Positions 22,881 through 36,235 of a stretch of DNA of 64,000 bases are shown piece after piece. The notes beneath the pieces were generated by a model. That model saw only the letters and a program-made list of their open reading frames with translations. It searched no databases and was not told where the DNA came from. Source of the DNA: Saturnia japonica. Its lineage: Eukaryota > Arthropoda > Insecta > Lepidoptera > Saturniidae. The translations under genes and the position numbers were made by a program. The stretch spans positions 5,146,001 through 5,210,000 of the forward strand of contig CM065320.1 of NCBI GenBank assembly GCA_033032175.1. The letters are read 5' to 3'. The stretch's first letter is position 1. Each line of letters begins with the position of its first letter.

Positions 22881-25863
22881 AAAGCTTGTCGAGTTATTAG
22901 ACCCAACAAAAAATATAAGACGAGGGACCTGACGCAACCGAATCACCAACGAACACACCCATGTACTGCTGAGATGTGGTTAAATCTCCTTTTGTGCTAT
23001 AAATGTATGTCTACGGTGTTAAAGTGTGAATAAAAGCTATTTTGTAAAGAAGACGAGGGGTGCCTTTGTGATCTGCCGCGTTGTATTACGTTAAATCTTT
23101 TCATATTGTTTTTTTTTGTGCCGATTTGTTAAATTTATGGATTAAAATATTATCTTTATAATATCGAGCACATGGCACGATTCATTGCAACAATTTTACC
23201 TAGGTTATTATATTATATTAGAAGATTTACTATTTTCAGGTTAGGTAAAAGTACACATAGGTATGATAAATTTAATACCTTATTTACATTTCACAACTTT
23301 GTAGTGAAAAAGTGGAAATAACTGATTACTTATAAGTCATTTCTAAATAACACCGACATTAAAAAGAACTAAGTAGAGTAGTAAATATTTTGAAATAAAA
23401 CTATGTAGTTTAGGAAATAAAACTTGGCGATGCCACATTAATACTATTTCCAATTACTCTGATAGAATTACAGTAAATTAATTATTTTTTATCGAAGTTT
23501 ATATTAGCTTGGTCTAAAAAAAAGTAATGGTTTCAGTGGCGGAGACAAAGAGCTCTTAAGGTTCAGTTAAACCATTTCGATGCAGTTATGACTCGCATAT
23601 GACCTCTCGCGGTTACGGTCTCATAATATGCTTCTTAAAGCAGGTGTTCCCACAGTGTGCACCGCGGCGCCCTATGGGGAGTAAGTAAGAAGGGGGAAAA
23701 CAAATGCTGTTACAAACTAAAAATTCTGGTGTATACTTACTTAAGTGAACCTCAGATTATGATTTCTGAGCCTGGCACTATAATGATTTTATCATTCACA
23801 TAATCACGCAAATATCATTGGATTACATACACATTTTGACTAGGGCGTAGCGCCGCGCCGTGTGCCACGCAGCGGTTACCAAATTCTAAACATGTAAGTT
23901 AGTTCCCGGGAGCCCATGTCCTAGAGTTTGTCACTCTACTAAAGACTGAGCATCTTGTGCACTAGCCACTATCATTCACTGACAATGTAAAGGCCGACCA
24001 AGACTAACAGCATATGTTATTTTAATGAAGTATGAATACAGGACAACGTATACTTTAGAAATAACAAAACTGAAGCTATAGAATAATCTTCAAATTCATA
24101 TCGGTACGAATTACAGCAGGAGGTAGCCCTTAACGTTTGAAATTCAGTCCGAAAAGGAGAAAATATCCAATCGATACGATTATAACAAGGATAAGGCTCG
24201 GGTCGAGTGCGCAAAGGGTTCTCTTGACTAAATTACTGTCAGTGATAAGACGAAACCAGTTTCTTCGGTATTTTTAATTTGCTTCATTATACATTTTATG
24301 CATCATATTGTCTATTATGATATATATTATGCATAATAGTGGCTTGAGCAAATAACTTTGTAATTATTATTTCGCAAGAAATAATGTTATTGGACGTAAC
24401 TAGTATTTTTCAGGAATTTATAACTATAAAAAAATTACTGAATTGAACTGAAACTTGAAAGTACCAATAATAATAAGTAGTTCCTTATAATATCATTGGA
24501 AAGTACAGTCAAAACTAAATAAATTTACTGAGAATAGTGTCAATAATAGTACAATGACCAACCCCATGTATTGGAGTTTTTATAATCCTAGAATTTTAAT
24601 AAGTCTGCGCTCGCTATACACAACAATGAAGAGTCTTTGCAAACAGTTCACAAAGAATTGATACGACAAGAGTATTCTTCCAATATATGTATTTGCTATT
24701 CCTTACTCTACGTATAAAGTTTTATTTACATTCGAAACGTTTTATTGAATTATTATTTTACTATACATTTATGAAATATTTTCTGATACTAAGATAGTCT
24801 AAGACTGCATTCACGGTGTAGGGGTCAAAGAGACTGATTAAAATATAGAACGTTACAGTTTATATGCCTGTTAGGATTAACCAATTTCTTTTTTTTGGTT
24901 TACTTTAGTTAATCTATCTGTCTCCACTTTTAATATTCTGTGACCAATATAACAAACAAAATAGTGATTTCAAATATGCACAAGCAGAATAGGCTACGGT
25001 AAAATTATGTAAAAACCAGCCTTATGTGGCCAAATTATCCCGCAAGGATAAGGAATAAGAATATAAAACAGGCTTAGAGTTTTCCATACGGCTTTTTCAA
25101 GAAGTAGCGAACACAAAATTAACATACGTATCTGCGTGTGAGTAAACATGACCCTTGCTGAAGAGTCTTTCAGTACCTTTATAATAAATTGATTTAAGCG
25201 CCTCCTGACAGGTTTAAGTATGTTTTGACAAACATTAGGGAATTTAAAGCCCCCAGTGTGACTAAACTTTATTTTGTATTTCGTCAATGTTGATCGGAGA
25301 ACCATAAAAGACATTTTCAACGAGTTCGAAACCGCATAAACTTTTTACGTTCAAAGTAAATTTTATTTTAATAAACATGTTCTTATTGTTTAGCGATAAT
25401 TATAAAATAAATATGATTTAAATTATCGACTGCGTTATTAGTTCGTCTCGAGTTGTTGGTTAAATGATTGGTTAAACGGATTCTTAAATGCATTGCATAT
25501 TAAATGAATGAAGTTCTATATGGTAACCAACTTGTATTATTAATTTAAGAGTCTTGCCGTCTTACATCGTATGACATTAAATGGAGGAACATTAATCACT
25601 GTAATAAAATTGAATGGAATAGTAAAATAGTTTTGTATTGCAACCATAGTCCAAGTATTTATTGTGAACGAGAGGATATCACGTTAACGATTATAATAAA
25701 TGTCAGATTTACATATTTTCTAGCGTTCATCGTTTTGACGTCGCATCTATTGCAATATTATGATACAATGTCTCGTTTTTCAGTATTTAACACGATTTTA
25801 GATTGTTCTTTTGTAGTAAGTCAGTATATCTATATTACGGTGTGATTTGTCCTGTATTCATAA
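22881..25863. other. AT-rich stretch with one possible hAT end
   Basis: No exon was recognised. At about 23640 the sequence CAGGTGTTCCCACAGTGTGC, followed by CCGCGGCGCCC, resembles one terminus of a hAT element, but the matching second end was not found. A short CpG-rich patch lies at 23840-23875. The 108-codon minus-strand frame at 24994-25320 resembles no family. Confidence 0.4.
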
Positions 25864-26508
25864 CTAGCTGTACACCACGGTAACACCCGTGTTAATTTTA
25901 TCCAACAAACACCGCGCCGCCAACGCACCCATGTAGCCTAATTATAATTGTTCTTCCCGCAAGTACAAACTATTTTAATTTTCTATTATCTCTTAAACTA
26001 TGTGTCTAAAGAGCAAAATTTAACTTCATAAAATTGTCTTTATGATGAAGTAACTTTTGCTCGTAAGGATTAATATGCCATGTCTAAAAATAATGAAAAA
26101 TGAAATGTAAATTAAAATCACTTTTTAATTTTCAACAAATCTTTATCTCAAAATACCTTATTGTGTTTTATGTTTATGAGATATTCATATGCTATCGCTA
26201 ACTATTTTTAGATGTACTAAGGACCAATATTATTGTAGAACATTGTATTTCCATTTATCATTAACGATTACACCAGCGCACTCGGTTAAAGCAGTTCGGG
26301 AGAGCCTCGACTTCCGACTTACGTAACAAAAATCAATATTTAAGGCTATCTGAGAGTTGTAGTCTAATCTTATATAACCTATACTATTTATCGAGAGTTT
26401 GGCTATTACATACAAAAATAGTTTTTCGAATCCGACTGTTAGTTCCAGAGATTAGCGTGTTTAAAGAAACAAACAAAGAAAAAATCCGATTTATTATATT
26501 AGTATAGA
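25864..26508 (-). mobile_element. complete Helitron-like element
   Basis: On the minus strand it starts TCTATACTAATATAATAAAT at 26508 after an A. It ends with the stem CACGGGTGTTACCGTGG and ACAGCTAG at 25864 before a T. Both ends fit the Helitron rules. At 645 bp with no coding region it is non-autonomous. It is the best intact reference in the window for the copies at 55523-57225, 57421-57975 and 60520-61599. Confidence 0.85.
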
Positions 26509-26606
26509 TGGTAATATGTTCACTGTAGGTACCAATATAATTTATTTAAATCGTCCACTAACTACGGGATATATTGAGACTCATGATAATAATCGTTACT
26601 ATATTA

Positions 26607-27448
26607 TCTATATTAATATAATATTATAAATCTGAAGAGTTTGCTTGTTTGTTTTGTTGAACGCGCTAATCTCAGGAACTACTTGTTCGAATGGAAAAAA
26701 ATGTTTTAGTGTTGGATAGCCCATTTATCGAGGAAGGCTATAGACTATATAACATCACGCTAATGCCAATAAGAACAGAGCATCAATAAAAAATGTTGCA
26801 AAAACGGGGGAAATATATTCCTTTTGAGAGCTTACACTGTGTGCGCTGCGTGAATGATTAAAATTACGCAACAATCGTGTGTGACGGAACTGTTTTGTTT
26901 GTTTGTTTTCTAAAAAAAGTCCGCGATAGCATATGTCTATCTTTTAATGTTTACTCAATATAGCTTATAGCCCTTTTATGGGAATAAAATTTGTTCTAAA
27001 ATAAATTATTTGCGAAGGTATTTTTATATACATGTTGTTAATCCATATCGCAATAAATACGTTATTCATCACAATTATTTAATTTTGTACAAAATTGCTT
27101 TTTACAGTAATTGATTTAAATGAATATCTCAGGAGATATCACAGTTTTAAAATAACTCGGCAGCAAAATAATGATCAAGTACTGCGAGCGCATTTTTATT
27201 ATGCAGAATGATATGGGCGCTGCGCCGCGCCGCGCTGCGCCGGGGGCACCTATAATACGTTGCGGCCTACGATAACCGATTTGCAAATACATATACAAAA
27301 ACTATTTAAGAAAACTATTCTTTTTAGCTACTCGTTTACTGATATTTTTTCAATGTTCTCTTTTTATTATATATTTATTATACTCGTAGAGCTAGAGTAC
27401 GGGAATATTATCGAATAAAAACACGGGTGAAACTTGGGGCACAGCTAC
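26607..27448 (+). mobile_element. Helitron-like element, probable full length
   Basis: It starts TCTATATTAATATAATATTA after A at 26606. It carries the conserved GAACGCGCTAATCTCAGGAA and GGATAGCCCATTTATCGAGG segments. It probably ends with ACACGGGTGAAAC..GGGGCACAGCTAC before T at 27449. The final CTAC in place of CTAG and an unusual GC-rich run inside (about 27218-27247) leave some doubt that a single element runs the whole length. Confidence 0.6.
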
Positions 27449-29103
27449 TTTAAAATGTACAAGTATGTAGAAGATAAATATTATAAGAAATTGTAACATA
27501 GCAGAGCTCATTTACGGTCGTGTCTACGAGATTGCAATAACGACGCATAAAAGGTAAGTAGGAAGCAGGTTATTTCTCAGCGAAACATTTTCCCATGGCA
27601 CAGACGCTCGTTGATGTATCTCTGACCGGATTGATGTACCGTCAGGCTTGTTCTTGCACTTGAACTTGCATAGCTATGCCCGCTTCGTAACATACTAGAA
27701 TTCTCCTGCCTCATGCAATACTGTAGAATATAACACGATCGATGCGACGTATGTACGTAATGTCGGCTGTCGCATCAATATGAGCTCGAGTTAAATCTTA
27801 CAATGGCTTCGTTATTCGTTTTAAACGAGCCAGAAGTAGGAGCGGTAGCGATGTAAAAACATTGTTGCGTAACAACTGTGCACCAATTACATTGCATTGT
27901 TTATGTTTCAAGAGCTGTATAGCCCTCTTTTAATGGAGCTCTTGTACACTAATAAACACATTTGAGTTAGTGTATTTACACGTACAATAACAAGGCGTTT
28001 GTCCGTTTGAACCATATTAATCTTCGCTTGTAGACATTATAAATGTCGCCCGTCGGCCGTAACCGCTACAAAAAGTTGCTCGGCTATTTTAATTAGTGTT
28101 AGAGTTTGAAGAGTCTATGTGGTAAAAAAATGTCAACAGTTTTAAATATATAAATGTGTCTCACTGTACTGGAAAACAATGTTATAAGTTTTATTTTGAT
28201 AACGTAATATTTGAAGTGTATAATAGTTTCAACTTCGTTTAGTAAAGAGAGTTAAGTAACATGCGTTATATTTTATAATTGGGTACTTTTTTAAACAAAC
28301 TTTATACATTTATAGGTACAGACATAAAAAATAAAATCTACAAGAGTAAGGGAGCCTACGTTTGCTTGAACCGTCTACCATTTGACCCTTTTCAGTTGAT
28401 CTCATAACCCCTTTAGTGAGATAAAATATGCCATTCAAATATTTTTTCCACATCCTTTAATAATTAATATCTTCTATAATATAACTAATTTCTCAAAGTT
28501 ATTTTTTGTGTCAACGCTATATCTCACTTAATTGTTCGTCAAAATTAATTATTAAAACGATATTTTAAAACTTAGGTTTAGCATTATTGACAAAAAAATA
28601 TTTAAAAATTTATTCAACTAACATGTAGGAGGCACCATCTGTTAAAAATCTGTTTATGTAAAATGACAGCTGTTAGATTGTTTACATTCTAATGTGCGAA
28701 ATATTTGCGCGGGACCGCTGCGCTAGTGTTATCATATTATTGAAAAAAATATTTAACTGAAGCTATTCTGTTTTAACATCCAGTTTCATTACTTTGTGGA
28801 CGTAAAAAATGTAAGTAGTTTCTATTGTTACTGATAAAGAGACCTGGACCATTTTGGTTTTCCTTCGTTAATAACGTATACGATTAAGTAATTGTTTGCC
28901 GATTTTAACTATAATATCACTTGTCATATAGCCATTATTTTGAATAACATACGCGAACGCGCGAGTCATGAAAGTAATTAATACAGAAAACTAATATCTC
29001 AACTCGAGAGCAGACTTTAATTAAATCCACCAAGTTTTAGATTTAGAGACCGTGTGAAATAACACGTGTGAGAGTGAAGAAATTTAGATTAATATTATTG
29101 CTA
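27449..29103. other. AT-rich stretch, nothing recognised
   Basis: Apparently single-copy sequence. Blocks at 27560-27800 and 28000-28090 are less AT-rich but have no recognisable reading frame. Confidence 0.5.
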
Positions 29104-29384
29104 TCCATACTAATATTGTAAAGCTCATGGGATTGTTTTTTGTTTGTTTCATTGAACATACTTTTATATTTTTGCATTTTATATGATCTGTTTATTGAGA
29201 AAAGTTATAGGTTATATATCTTCACGCTACAACTCTAAAGAGCAGAGCACTAACTATAAACGTTAAGGAAATCTGTAGGCAACTACGGAAAGTGAGAATA
29301 ACGAGAGGCTAGAGTCACGTAGTGCGTGCGGCACACGTGACACGGATAATATTGAACACCGTTGAAACCGTGGGGCACAGCTAG
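29104..29384 (+). mobile_element. short Helitron-like element
   Basis: It starts TCCATACTAATATTGTAAAG after an A and ends ACCGTTGAAACCGTGGGGCA followed by CAGCTAG. The next base is C, not T. The body (TTATAGGTTATATATCTTCA..CACGCTAC) is shared with the copy at 39945-40215. Confidence 0.75.
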
Positions 29385-31856
29385 CATGTTTAAAAACATT
29401 ATAGCAGTACAAACGATACTATAAATGTGTAATATAAAAAGTCAATACAAAAAAACATGTGCCTATACTTAAAATTAATTATTAATTAATAAATATTACA
29501 GATTTTGAATTTTTCAACGAGCTACTAGGTAGGCCAGTAGTTTGAGTTTTCTAATAAAATTACAAAGTAACCATGCGGCTTACCATACACAATATTAAAG
29601 CTACTTAAATTTGTAGTTGCCAGTTTGCCTGGTTTGGGCTTGGGAAATATTGTGTTCTTGCCACGTTTTACAAAAAATCTATATATTATGTTTTGTTCTC
29701 ATTATGGCACGAGTACATTAACGGTTGATAAATTGTTTTCTCACAAAATAAACAATAAATAGTGAATTTTCAGTACAAATGATACCAATTCCATTTACAC
29801 CATACACTTTTACACTTAAGTAACGTTTGTAAATACATTACATAATGATTTTATGCAAACCCTAATACCTACCTACATGTTTTCATGTGTGAGATTACGT
29901 TTGTGTGTGTGAGTCAACGTTTCATAAGATAAAAGACGTTATTGATTCCGTGACGAGCCGAGAACGGGCTGTGGGAAACGATTCCTGCCCGTTTAATACA
30001 TGTTTAGAAAAGTTGAATGTTCAAAACACGCCTTTAATTAAACGTTCTTCAAAATGTTATTATCGTATCAACATAATACTCCGTGGCAATTTTGCCCTAA
30101 TACATTCATGATGTTTTGTTAGATATGTTTTTCATTCTTTATGTATAGTTATTTGTGTACAATAATTAGTAAAACAAAAATTACTTAATAGGATTGTTAG
30201 ATTAGTCTGTAGTCGTAAATAAAATATTTAACTTAAATAAAGTGCATATGATGAATAAAGAAAATATAGCTTTATTTTATTCTGTTTAATGACTAGTAAG
30301 CAGGTCCCGACCACAGGACTCACCACGTTCTTGGTGGGTAATTACTAATTACACACGACCGTCTCAGTTCCCAGGCAGCGTCGACTTATCATTTTGTGCC
30401 GCATATGTACCTAGTGTGTGATTTGCCATAACATTATGGTTTGCTGTAATTATCTTATGTCTAATCTGCATACAATTTTAGATACACTTGGTATGTATAA
30501 TATTTTGAATTTCTTACTATGTTCTACAATAATGTTGCATAAGATTGTTTTTTAATTGAAAATATTGCATATTATTAAGTTAACATTCATATAACTATGT
30601 ACTGTAATAAGTAGTATTTAGGAGTTATAGGAATTTTTTATCTACAATAATTTAATTTATGTTCAACAAAGGAATTACGTACATGGATTTTAATATTATT
30701 ATATTATTAATGAATTTAGAAAAGTGCATGTTAAAGGAAAGTACTTAGAATTAAAATAATATTGATCTGACTAATTAATGACTATTATAATAGTCATATA
30801 TAGCTTATGTGCAAAATAACATCTAAATCGGACAATAGCAGGTAAGCTGTATTATAGGATATAAATACATTTTCTATTGTTTAAATGTACATGAATGATA
30901 TTTTTGTTAAATACATCAACGATAACGAGCTGTATCGTAACGAGTAAGTAATACAGTTTTTTTTTTACAAAATGCTAGTTGCTTGTTTTACCCTTGCCTC
31001 TATTATTAGGTACTTAGTGGTGGTGCGCCTGTCAGAAAGCTAATAAAAAATACATAAATCGTAATTTTTGTAATAATAATAAACAATTAAATTATATATG
31101 TACATATTTTGTCAGTAAAAGTAAATTTCTATGTTTTCATAGAATCTTCTAGTTTAATCAAAGCGAAACACTAAAAATGATTGATAGCAAATAAGTAATT
31201 AAATTTACTTAATACTGATCTAAAGAAGTGACAACTTTCATCATAAATCATAATGCTTACAAGTAAAGGGGTTTGGAAAATTGACAATCAGTCAATAAAT
31301 AATGAAAAGACAGAATCAATGTGAGCGCGCAGTTTAATGGCTTCGTGGCATCATTAATGATTATAATGGTAAGGGAATTGTTTCTAGTATGTAATGACGG
31401 GAAGGTAGGGTCGGCTCCGGAAATTGTCCTCTTGTCGGACCACCGTCACATTAGCCGAGGACATTAGGCCAGCACACATTGTGTGCGCGTCATATCATTT
31501 GTGACACGTGACGTACGACTTACAAGTCAAAATAAGTGACGTGAAAAATGGACAATGACTTGACAAAATTCCGACTTTATCCGCTCTGGACGCTCTGGTA
31601 TACTTACCGTGTGAATAGTGACCGATCGCGGCTATGTGTCACGATTAAACTTGGACCATTAACAGTAGAATTTTTAAGCAATTTAGTTAGAGTACATAAT
31701 TGCGAGAACAAGATGGATCTAATTGATGTCCGGGCTTGAATTAAAGTTGTTGTCGATGGAATCCAACCACCCACCATCTACCGTTGGTGTTGGTTATCGA
31801 ATACGGTATAAATTTGATAGTAATTTTGTGTATTGTTTTTAAGTGAGTTTTAACAC
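29385..31856. other. AT-rich stretch, nothing recognised
   Basis: No exon was found. Single-copy blocks at 30295-30420 (with CACCACGTTCTTGGTGGG and a TAATTACTAATTA run) and 31320-31560 are less AT-rich and could be regulatory. Confidence 0.45.
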
Positions 31857-32022
31857 CATCTCACTTGTTGTTAAGTGAAGATGCAGACGGAGATGGTAAT
31901 ATGTTAAGCCTAGTGGGGGAACTGGCTCTCAAGTGCACCTGCCGGAATACACCTATAAGTGCTTGGTGACAGATTTTCAACTTGATAGTGGTAGCTAGCC
32001 ATGTGGGCATTAGAAAAGCCGC
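31857..32022 (-). mobile_element. SINE copy, head missing
   Basis: Body of the same SINE family as 7951-8252 (GATGGTAATATGTTAAGCCT and GTGACAGATTTTCAACTTG, read on plus). It ends at GCATTAGAAAAGCC without the tRNA-like head. Confidence 0.7.
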
Positions 32023-34199
32023 TTTTTGTGTTAATTACAAATTTCAGTATATTTATTAAGGTCTCAATTTCTTTAGTTACGAGGTCGCATATATTATTTT
32101 TTATTTTTTACCATAATATAAAACTGTAGCCAATATATTATACTACTTCTGTTCTCAAATATCTTCCCAATAACTATTCGTAGTTTTTAGCGAAATAGGC
32201 AAGATTGGGTATTTTATGTTCCATTGTAAGTATCCGAACGAATTATTAAACCATGTTAACGTTATATCATAAGAATTTAAAATGAAAATAAAAAAAAATT
32301 TAAACCCGAAGTCATTCATTCAATAATTACAATTACAGTTTGTGGTAATAAATCGGTCTGTAGTCTTCGTTTTTATCTAACAATTATAAAAATATTTTTT
32401 ACTTGTTTTTTAAATATTTTTATCATAGTGTCATAGAGAAGCCATTGTGCGTCGTATAAGGAGCTTTTAATGGGTGTGACTGTTCTTTAGGTAGCACTTG
32501 CCTCGACTCTTGCTTCAGAAGAAATTACGGAATGAAAGGACTTAACGAATAATAAGTTTCTGTTCAACAAATTATTCAAAGACTGGCGAGGAAGTTAGCA
32601 ATTGGCAAATTTCTAAAATTGTTGTAGTAAGGGATTTTAGGATTAATATATATAGGAGGGTTGTCGCGCAAAGATAAATTTTAAGCATAACCTAATTACG
32701 TATACAAAAGGGTTCGGTGAGAATATTAACATTTTATACAAATTGTAGAAAACAAACATCAAAAGGCGTGACGCGTGTCTACTTTACAGCGGTAATCCTT
32801 TACTTAATCCGGCTCGGGGATTGAACACAAAGTCTCATGACAACACCCGTTTCTTGTTCTTAACAGAGTTAGCTTTATGGGACTTGTCTCAATTTCAGAA
32901 ACGGAAACTTTTATTATAAATTGATAAGTATATAATTTTATTTTACTTGGTTATATTAAATATATATTAACATCGTTATAGATACTGGAAAATTACATTT
33001 ATATGTAATTAATGAATATAGGCCACTTCTATTATATAAAAAAAAAATCATTATTGGCAAACTTTCCTTCATTTATATAGATAGATGAAATATAGACAAA
33101 ATTCTACAAAAATAAATCTACACCCTTCCTTATTATATTTTCCTGACATAAAAACAACTTCCCAATGTATGTCTGTTTGTCAGTTAGTGTGCTTATAACA
33201 CGACAACCACTGAACCGATTTACATTTTAAATCATAAATATTATCTCTGGCCAGATTTTATTGTATAAATTTTGGTACATAAAGTAATAATTTATGAAAC
33301 AAGTTATAAGCATATTAGTAAAATAAGTCGATAAATAAAAAACCACCAGGTCGTTTCTTTGCATTACTAAACTATTAAATATTGAAAAATACTTATATTC
33401 GTAACACAGTGGAGAATTATTTTTAAGAATATAAGAAATTGCAGTATCATTGATCTAGTTTTACATTTAAACCACAATGATTGCTTTTACGTCACAAGAG
33501 ACCCTGTAATAAGTATTTAGAGAGTAAATTAGTACATAATAAATATATATGACCAGTTTACAAAGATTTTGATGTAATAATTGGTGTTTTTCTATATCTG
33601 ATGAAAATCTAATAATTATGAAGCCTAATATAAGTGGATAAATAGATATTCAATGATTTTACGTATTGATATAAAATTTAATATTCAACTGTAGTAATTT
33701 TAAATACTGACTTCTGAAATTTCGAACCAGTCTTATAAAAAGGAAATTTTAAGTAATAATATGACGCAAATGGCCATGCACCTAATTGGGTATTAATGTG
33801 AACTACGTCATCCATACACATTTTACGATTATTGCAATAACTAATAATTATATTATTATTTGGTAATAATTTATATCTACTGTGTTTAAATAAAATATTT
33901 TTTTTTTTAATATTTTTACGTTAAAAAATTGTACGTCACGTAGATCATGAATATGAACAGAATATAATTTTATTTGGCAGTTGGTACAGAATTGTCATTA
34001 AGAATTGAGTTAAAATGTCCACTATATTTTTTTAGCAATTTATAATATAATATAAATACCCATGTTTTTATTTTAATAAATCAGTTTAGACACATCCAGA
34101 GACACGAGGAACTTAATTAGCAGAAAACACTGAGCACGGTTATCTATTACTATAAGCTATGATAACACAATCCATGTAAACAATAAACACCAAAAACAA
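32023..34199. other. very AT-rich stretch
   Basis: No exon was found. A degraded repeat relic lies at about 33120-33260 (TATGTCTGTTTGTCAGTTAG, then ACCACTGAACCGATTTAC), of the type seen inside other repeats here. Confidence 0.45.
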
Positions 34200-34660
34200 T
34201 AAAGGAGAAATTAAAGGCGGGCACAAAATGTGAGAGTTTCGCTCCGCTTACGAAAATATGAGAGGATATCACGCTACCGAGGGCCGGGGCTACCTGCTGA
34301 TGCATTTAGTGTCAAGCGGTCGCGGTGCACGGAGCAGTCAAATCGCAATCACTTCGATGTCAATCCCGTATCGAACTATAAACGCATCGGTCAGCAACCA
34401 CGCATCTAACCAATAGAACACACCTCTTGCCGTCGTCGGAGGTGTTATGTCTAGTGAACCGCACGAGAGAAAACGAAAACGCGCGCGATCCGAGCGCTCT
34501 CCACAAGCGATTTGGATCCCTCCGCGCGGTCCCTCTGCGCGCGCATAGCGCATCTACACTTGGATAATGTCGCTCTATTCTGTGTCTAGATATCGAGTTA
34601 TCTGAGGGTGAATAGTGGATACGTACAGCACTTAACCCTCTCACTGGTCCCAACATGTGT
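34200..34660. promoter_or_regulatory. GC/CpG-rich island, possible promoter or 5' exon
   Basis: A clear CpG-rich block in AT-rich surroundings. It contains a CCAAT-type motif (ACCAATAGAACA near 34408), GCGCGCGCATAGCGCATC and CGCGCGCGATCCGAGCGCTC. The plus strand has a 34-codon frame starting ATGTCTAGTGAACCGCACGA (about 34447). The minus strand is open for 98 codons (34360-34656). Neither product is recognisable. CpG-rich blocks of this kind often mark insect promoters, but no transcription start can be proved from sequence. Confidence 0.4.
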
Positions 34661-35164
34661 GAAAGGTCGAGTTTACTTTCAAAAAGACGTTCAATTATCT
34701 TTTACTTTTTGAGACACTATATGTGCTCTACGGTTTCATCAGTGTTAAATTTATTCGAGCAACTCAACACCGCACCGTTGCCAACCCTTCCGTATAGCCT
34801 ATCGCTGTTATCACTTTTCGTACTTGGATACAGCTTGCCAGATTGCTTGACATTCATGTTTACTACTCCGCTCCTTAGGGTTGTAGCGTGAAGTTATATA
34901 GCTTCTAACTTTCCTCTATAAAAACGTTACAAAATGAACTAATTCATATCTGGTTGGAATTTCCAGAGATTAGTTCGTTCAAACAAACAATCTCTTGAGT
35001 TTTGTAATATTGAGTATAAATACATATTTATATATAATTGGGTATTATTATATCGGACATAATGAAAAGTTCAGATGGTAAGGTCTGTTAGGTTCGTGTT
35101 TCAGTCATATTGCTAGTGAAAAAAATAAAATAATATTAATCGACAATAGACATCACTAAGCAGA

Positions 35165-35390
35165 TTATAATTGGAGCATGCGTATTGCGAGGGTTGAGGG
35201 TAACAGAAGGACGATAGCGGGGGTGTGACAGAGGGTGCGGAGTGGAGTGGTGAAGCGCGGGACGGGGAGGGGGACGGCAGGAACGCGTGTCACCAGCCGC
35301 GACACGACACCGACGCTACGACGTGATCTTGACACCGTCCATGCAGCTCGTGATGCTCCACATTTTGTGAATATGTGTTTTATTTTCAAA
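35165..35390. promoter_or_regulatory. second GC-rich island, possible promoter or 5' UTR
   Basis: A strongly purine-skewed GC-rich block on plus (GGACGGGGAGGGGGACGGCA), less than 1 kb from the island at 34200-34660. A short minus-strand frame, ATGTGGAGCATCACGAGCTG.., is closed by TAG after 15 codons. It is more likely 5' untranslated or promoter DNA than coding. Confidence 0.35.
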
Positions 35391-35514
35391 ATCCACTCAA
35401 CAGTCTAAACAAATATCAACCGACGTGATAATTACTGACATAAAAAAAGTTTTCACCATTTCATTTCTGTAAATTCCACTTTTTTATATCTTGTGTATCA
35501 AATATCTTATTATA

Positions 35515-35690
35515 TTAAATGAGCAATTCTTCTATATCGATTTCCATTCTATTTCGATTTCGATGAAACTTTGCATTTAGATAATGTTTTACATTTCAAA
35601 TTTACCCAGATAGGTGTTTTTCTTTTTTTTTTGTTTATAAGACATCGAGCACAGCTCGGTCGCCCAGATATTAGATATTTAAATAACCTA
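35515..35690 (-). repeat. dispersed repeat copy (same family as 12383-12535)
   Basis: Its reverse complement matches the insert at 12383 onward: the CGACCGAGCTGTGCTCGATG hairpin, ACCTATCTGGGTAAATTTGA, and TGCAAAGTTTCATCGAAATC. It is probably a 5'-truncated retroelement tail; the family is not identified. Confidence 0.65.
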
Positions 35691-36235
35691 ATTATATTAG
35701 AAATATGAATAACAATATTATATATGTATAAATATATAACCAGCATTATTAATATCTAGTAATATACTATTTGAATCATTACAAAACAAAGTTTGAATAA
35801 ACAATAATTCAAAATCACGTTATGAAAAGTAAGTACGATAAGATCAGAATTTTAGGTTTTATGATATAATTTGTAGGAATTTATACAAAATAATACTACC
35901 CGTATATCGATTATATTATCAATAGTAAACTTGTGTTAGATACATTCGTAGGCAAAAGTTTGTTGAAGGCTTGGGCATATTACAGCAGAGCAAGTAAACC
36001 GCCCACCGCTATAGGCGGGACGTGTAGATACCAAAATCCTTGGCGCGTGACTTTTGTTCACGCTCCATCGACTTTAAGGCATTCGGTATCTACTAAACCA
36101 TCTATATACAACGTAAAAAAACCTATAAACACAAATACTTTGTGCTCACTGGGTATAAGTGCGCCGTGAAATTATCTTTTTTCTTTGTATTTCAAATTGT
36201 ATCCAAAATATTAGCTCAAACAGATTCTTTTAATA
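35691..36235. other. flank of the 75-bp array, with nested hairpins
   Basis: No exon was recognised. At 35999-36093 three inverted repeats occur close together. CCGCC/GGCGG is at 35999-36018. GTAGATACC/GGTATCTAC is at 36024-36032 and 36085-36093. GCGTGA/TCACGC is at 36045-36063 and sits inside the second pair. Confidence 0.4.

Noticed and set aside
23640..23730. hAT-like terminus CAGGTGTTCCCACAG
   Set aside because: Only one end was found and there is no target-site duplication, so no element was called.
24994..25320. 108-codon minus-strand open frame
   Set aside because: No recognisable domain or splice context; probably chance.
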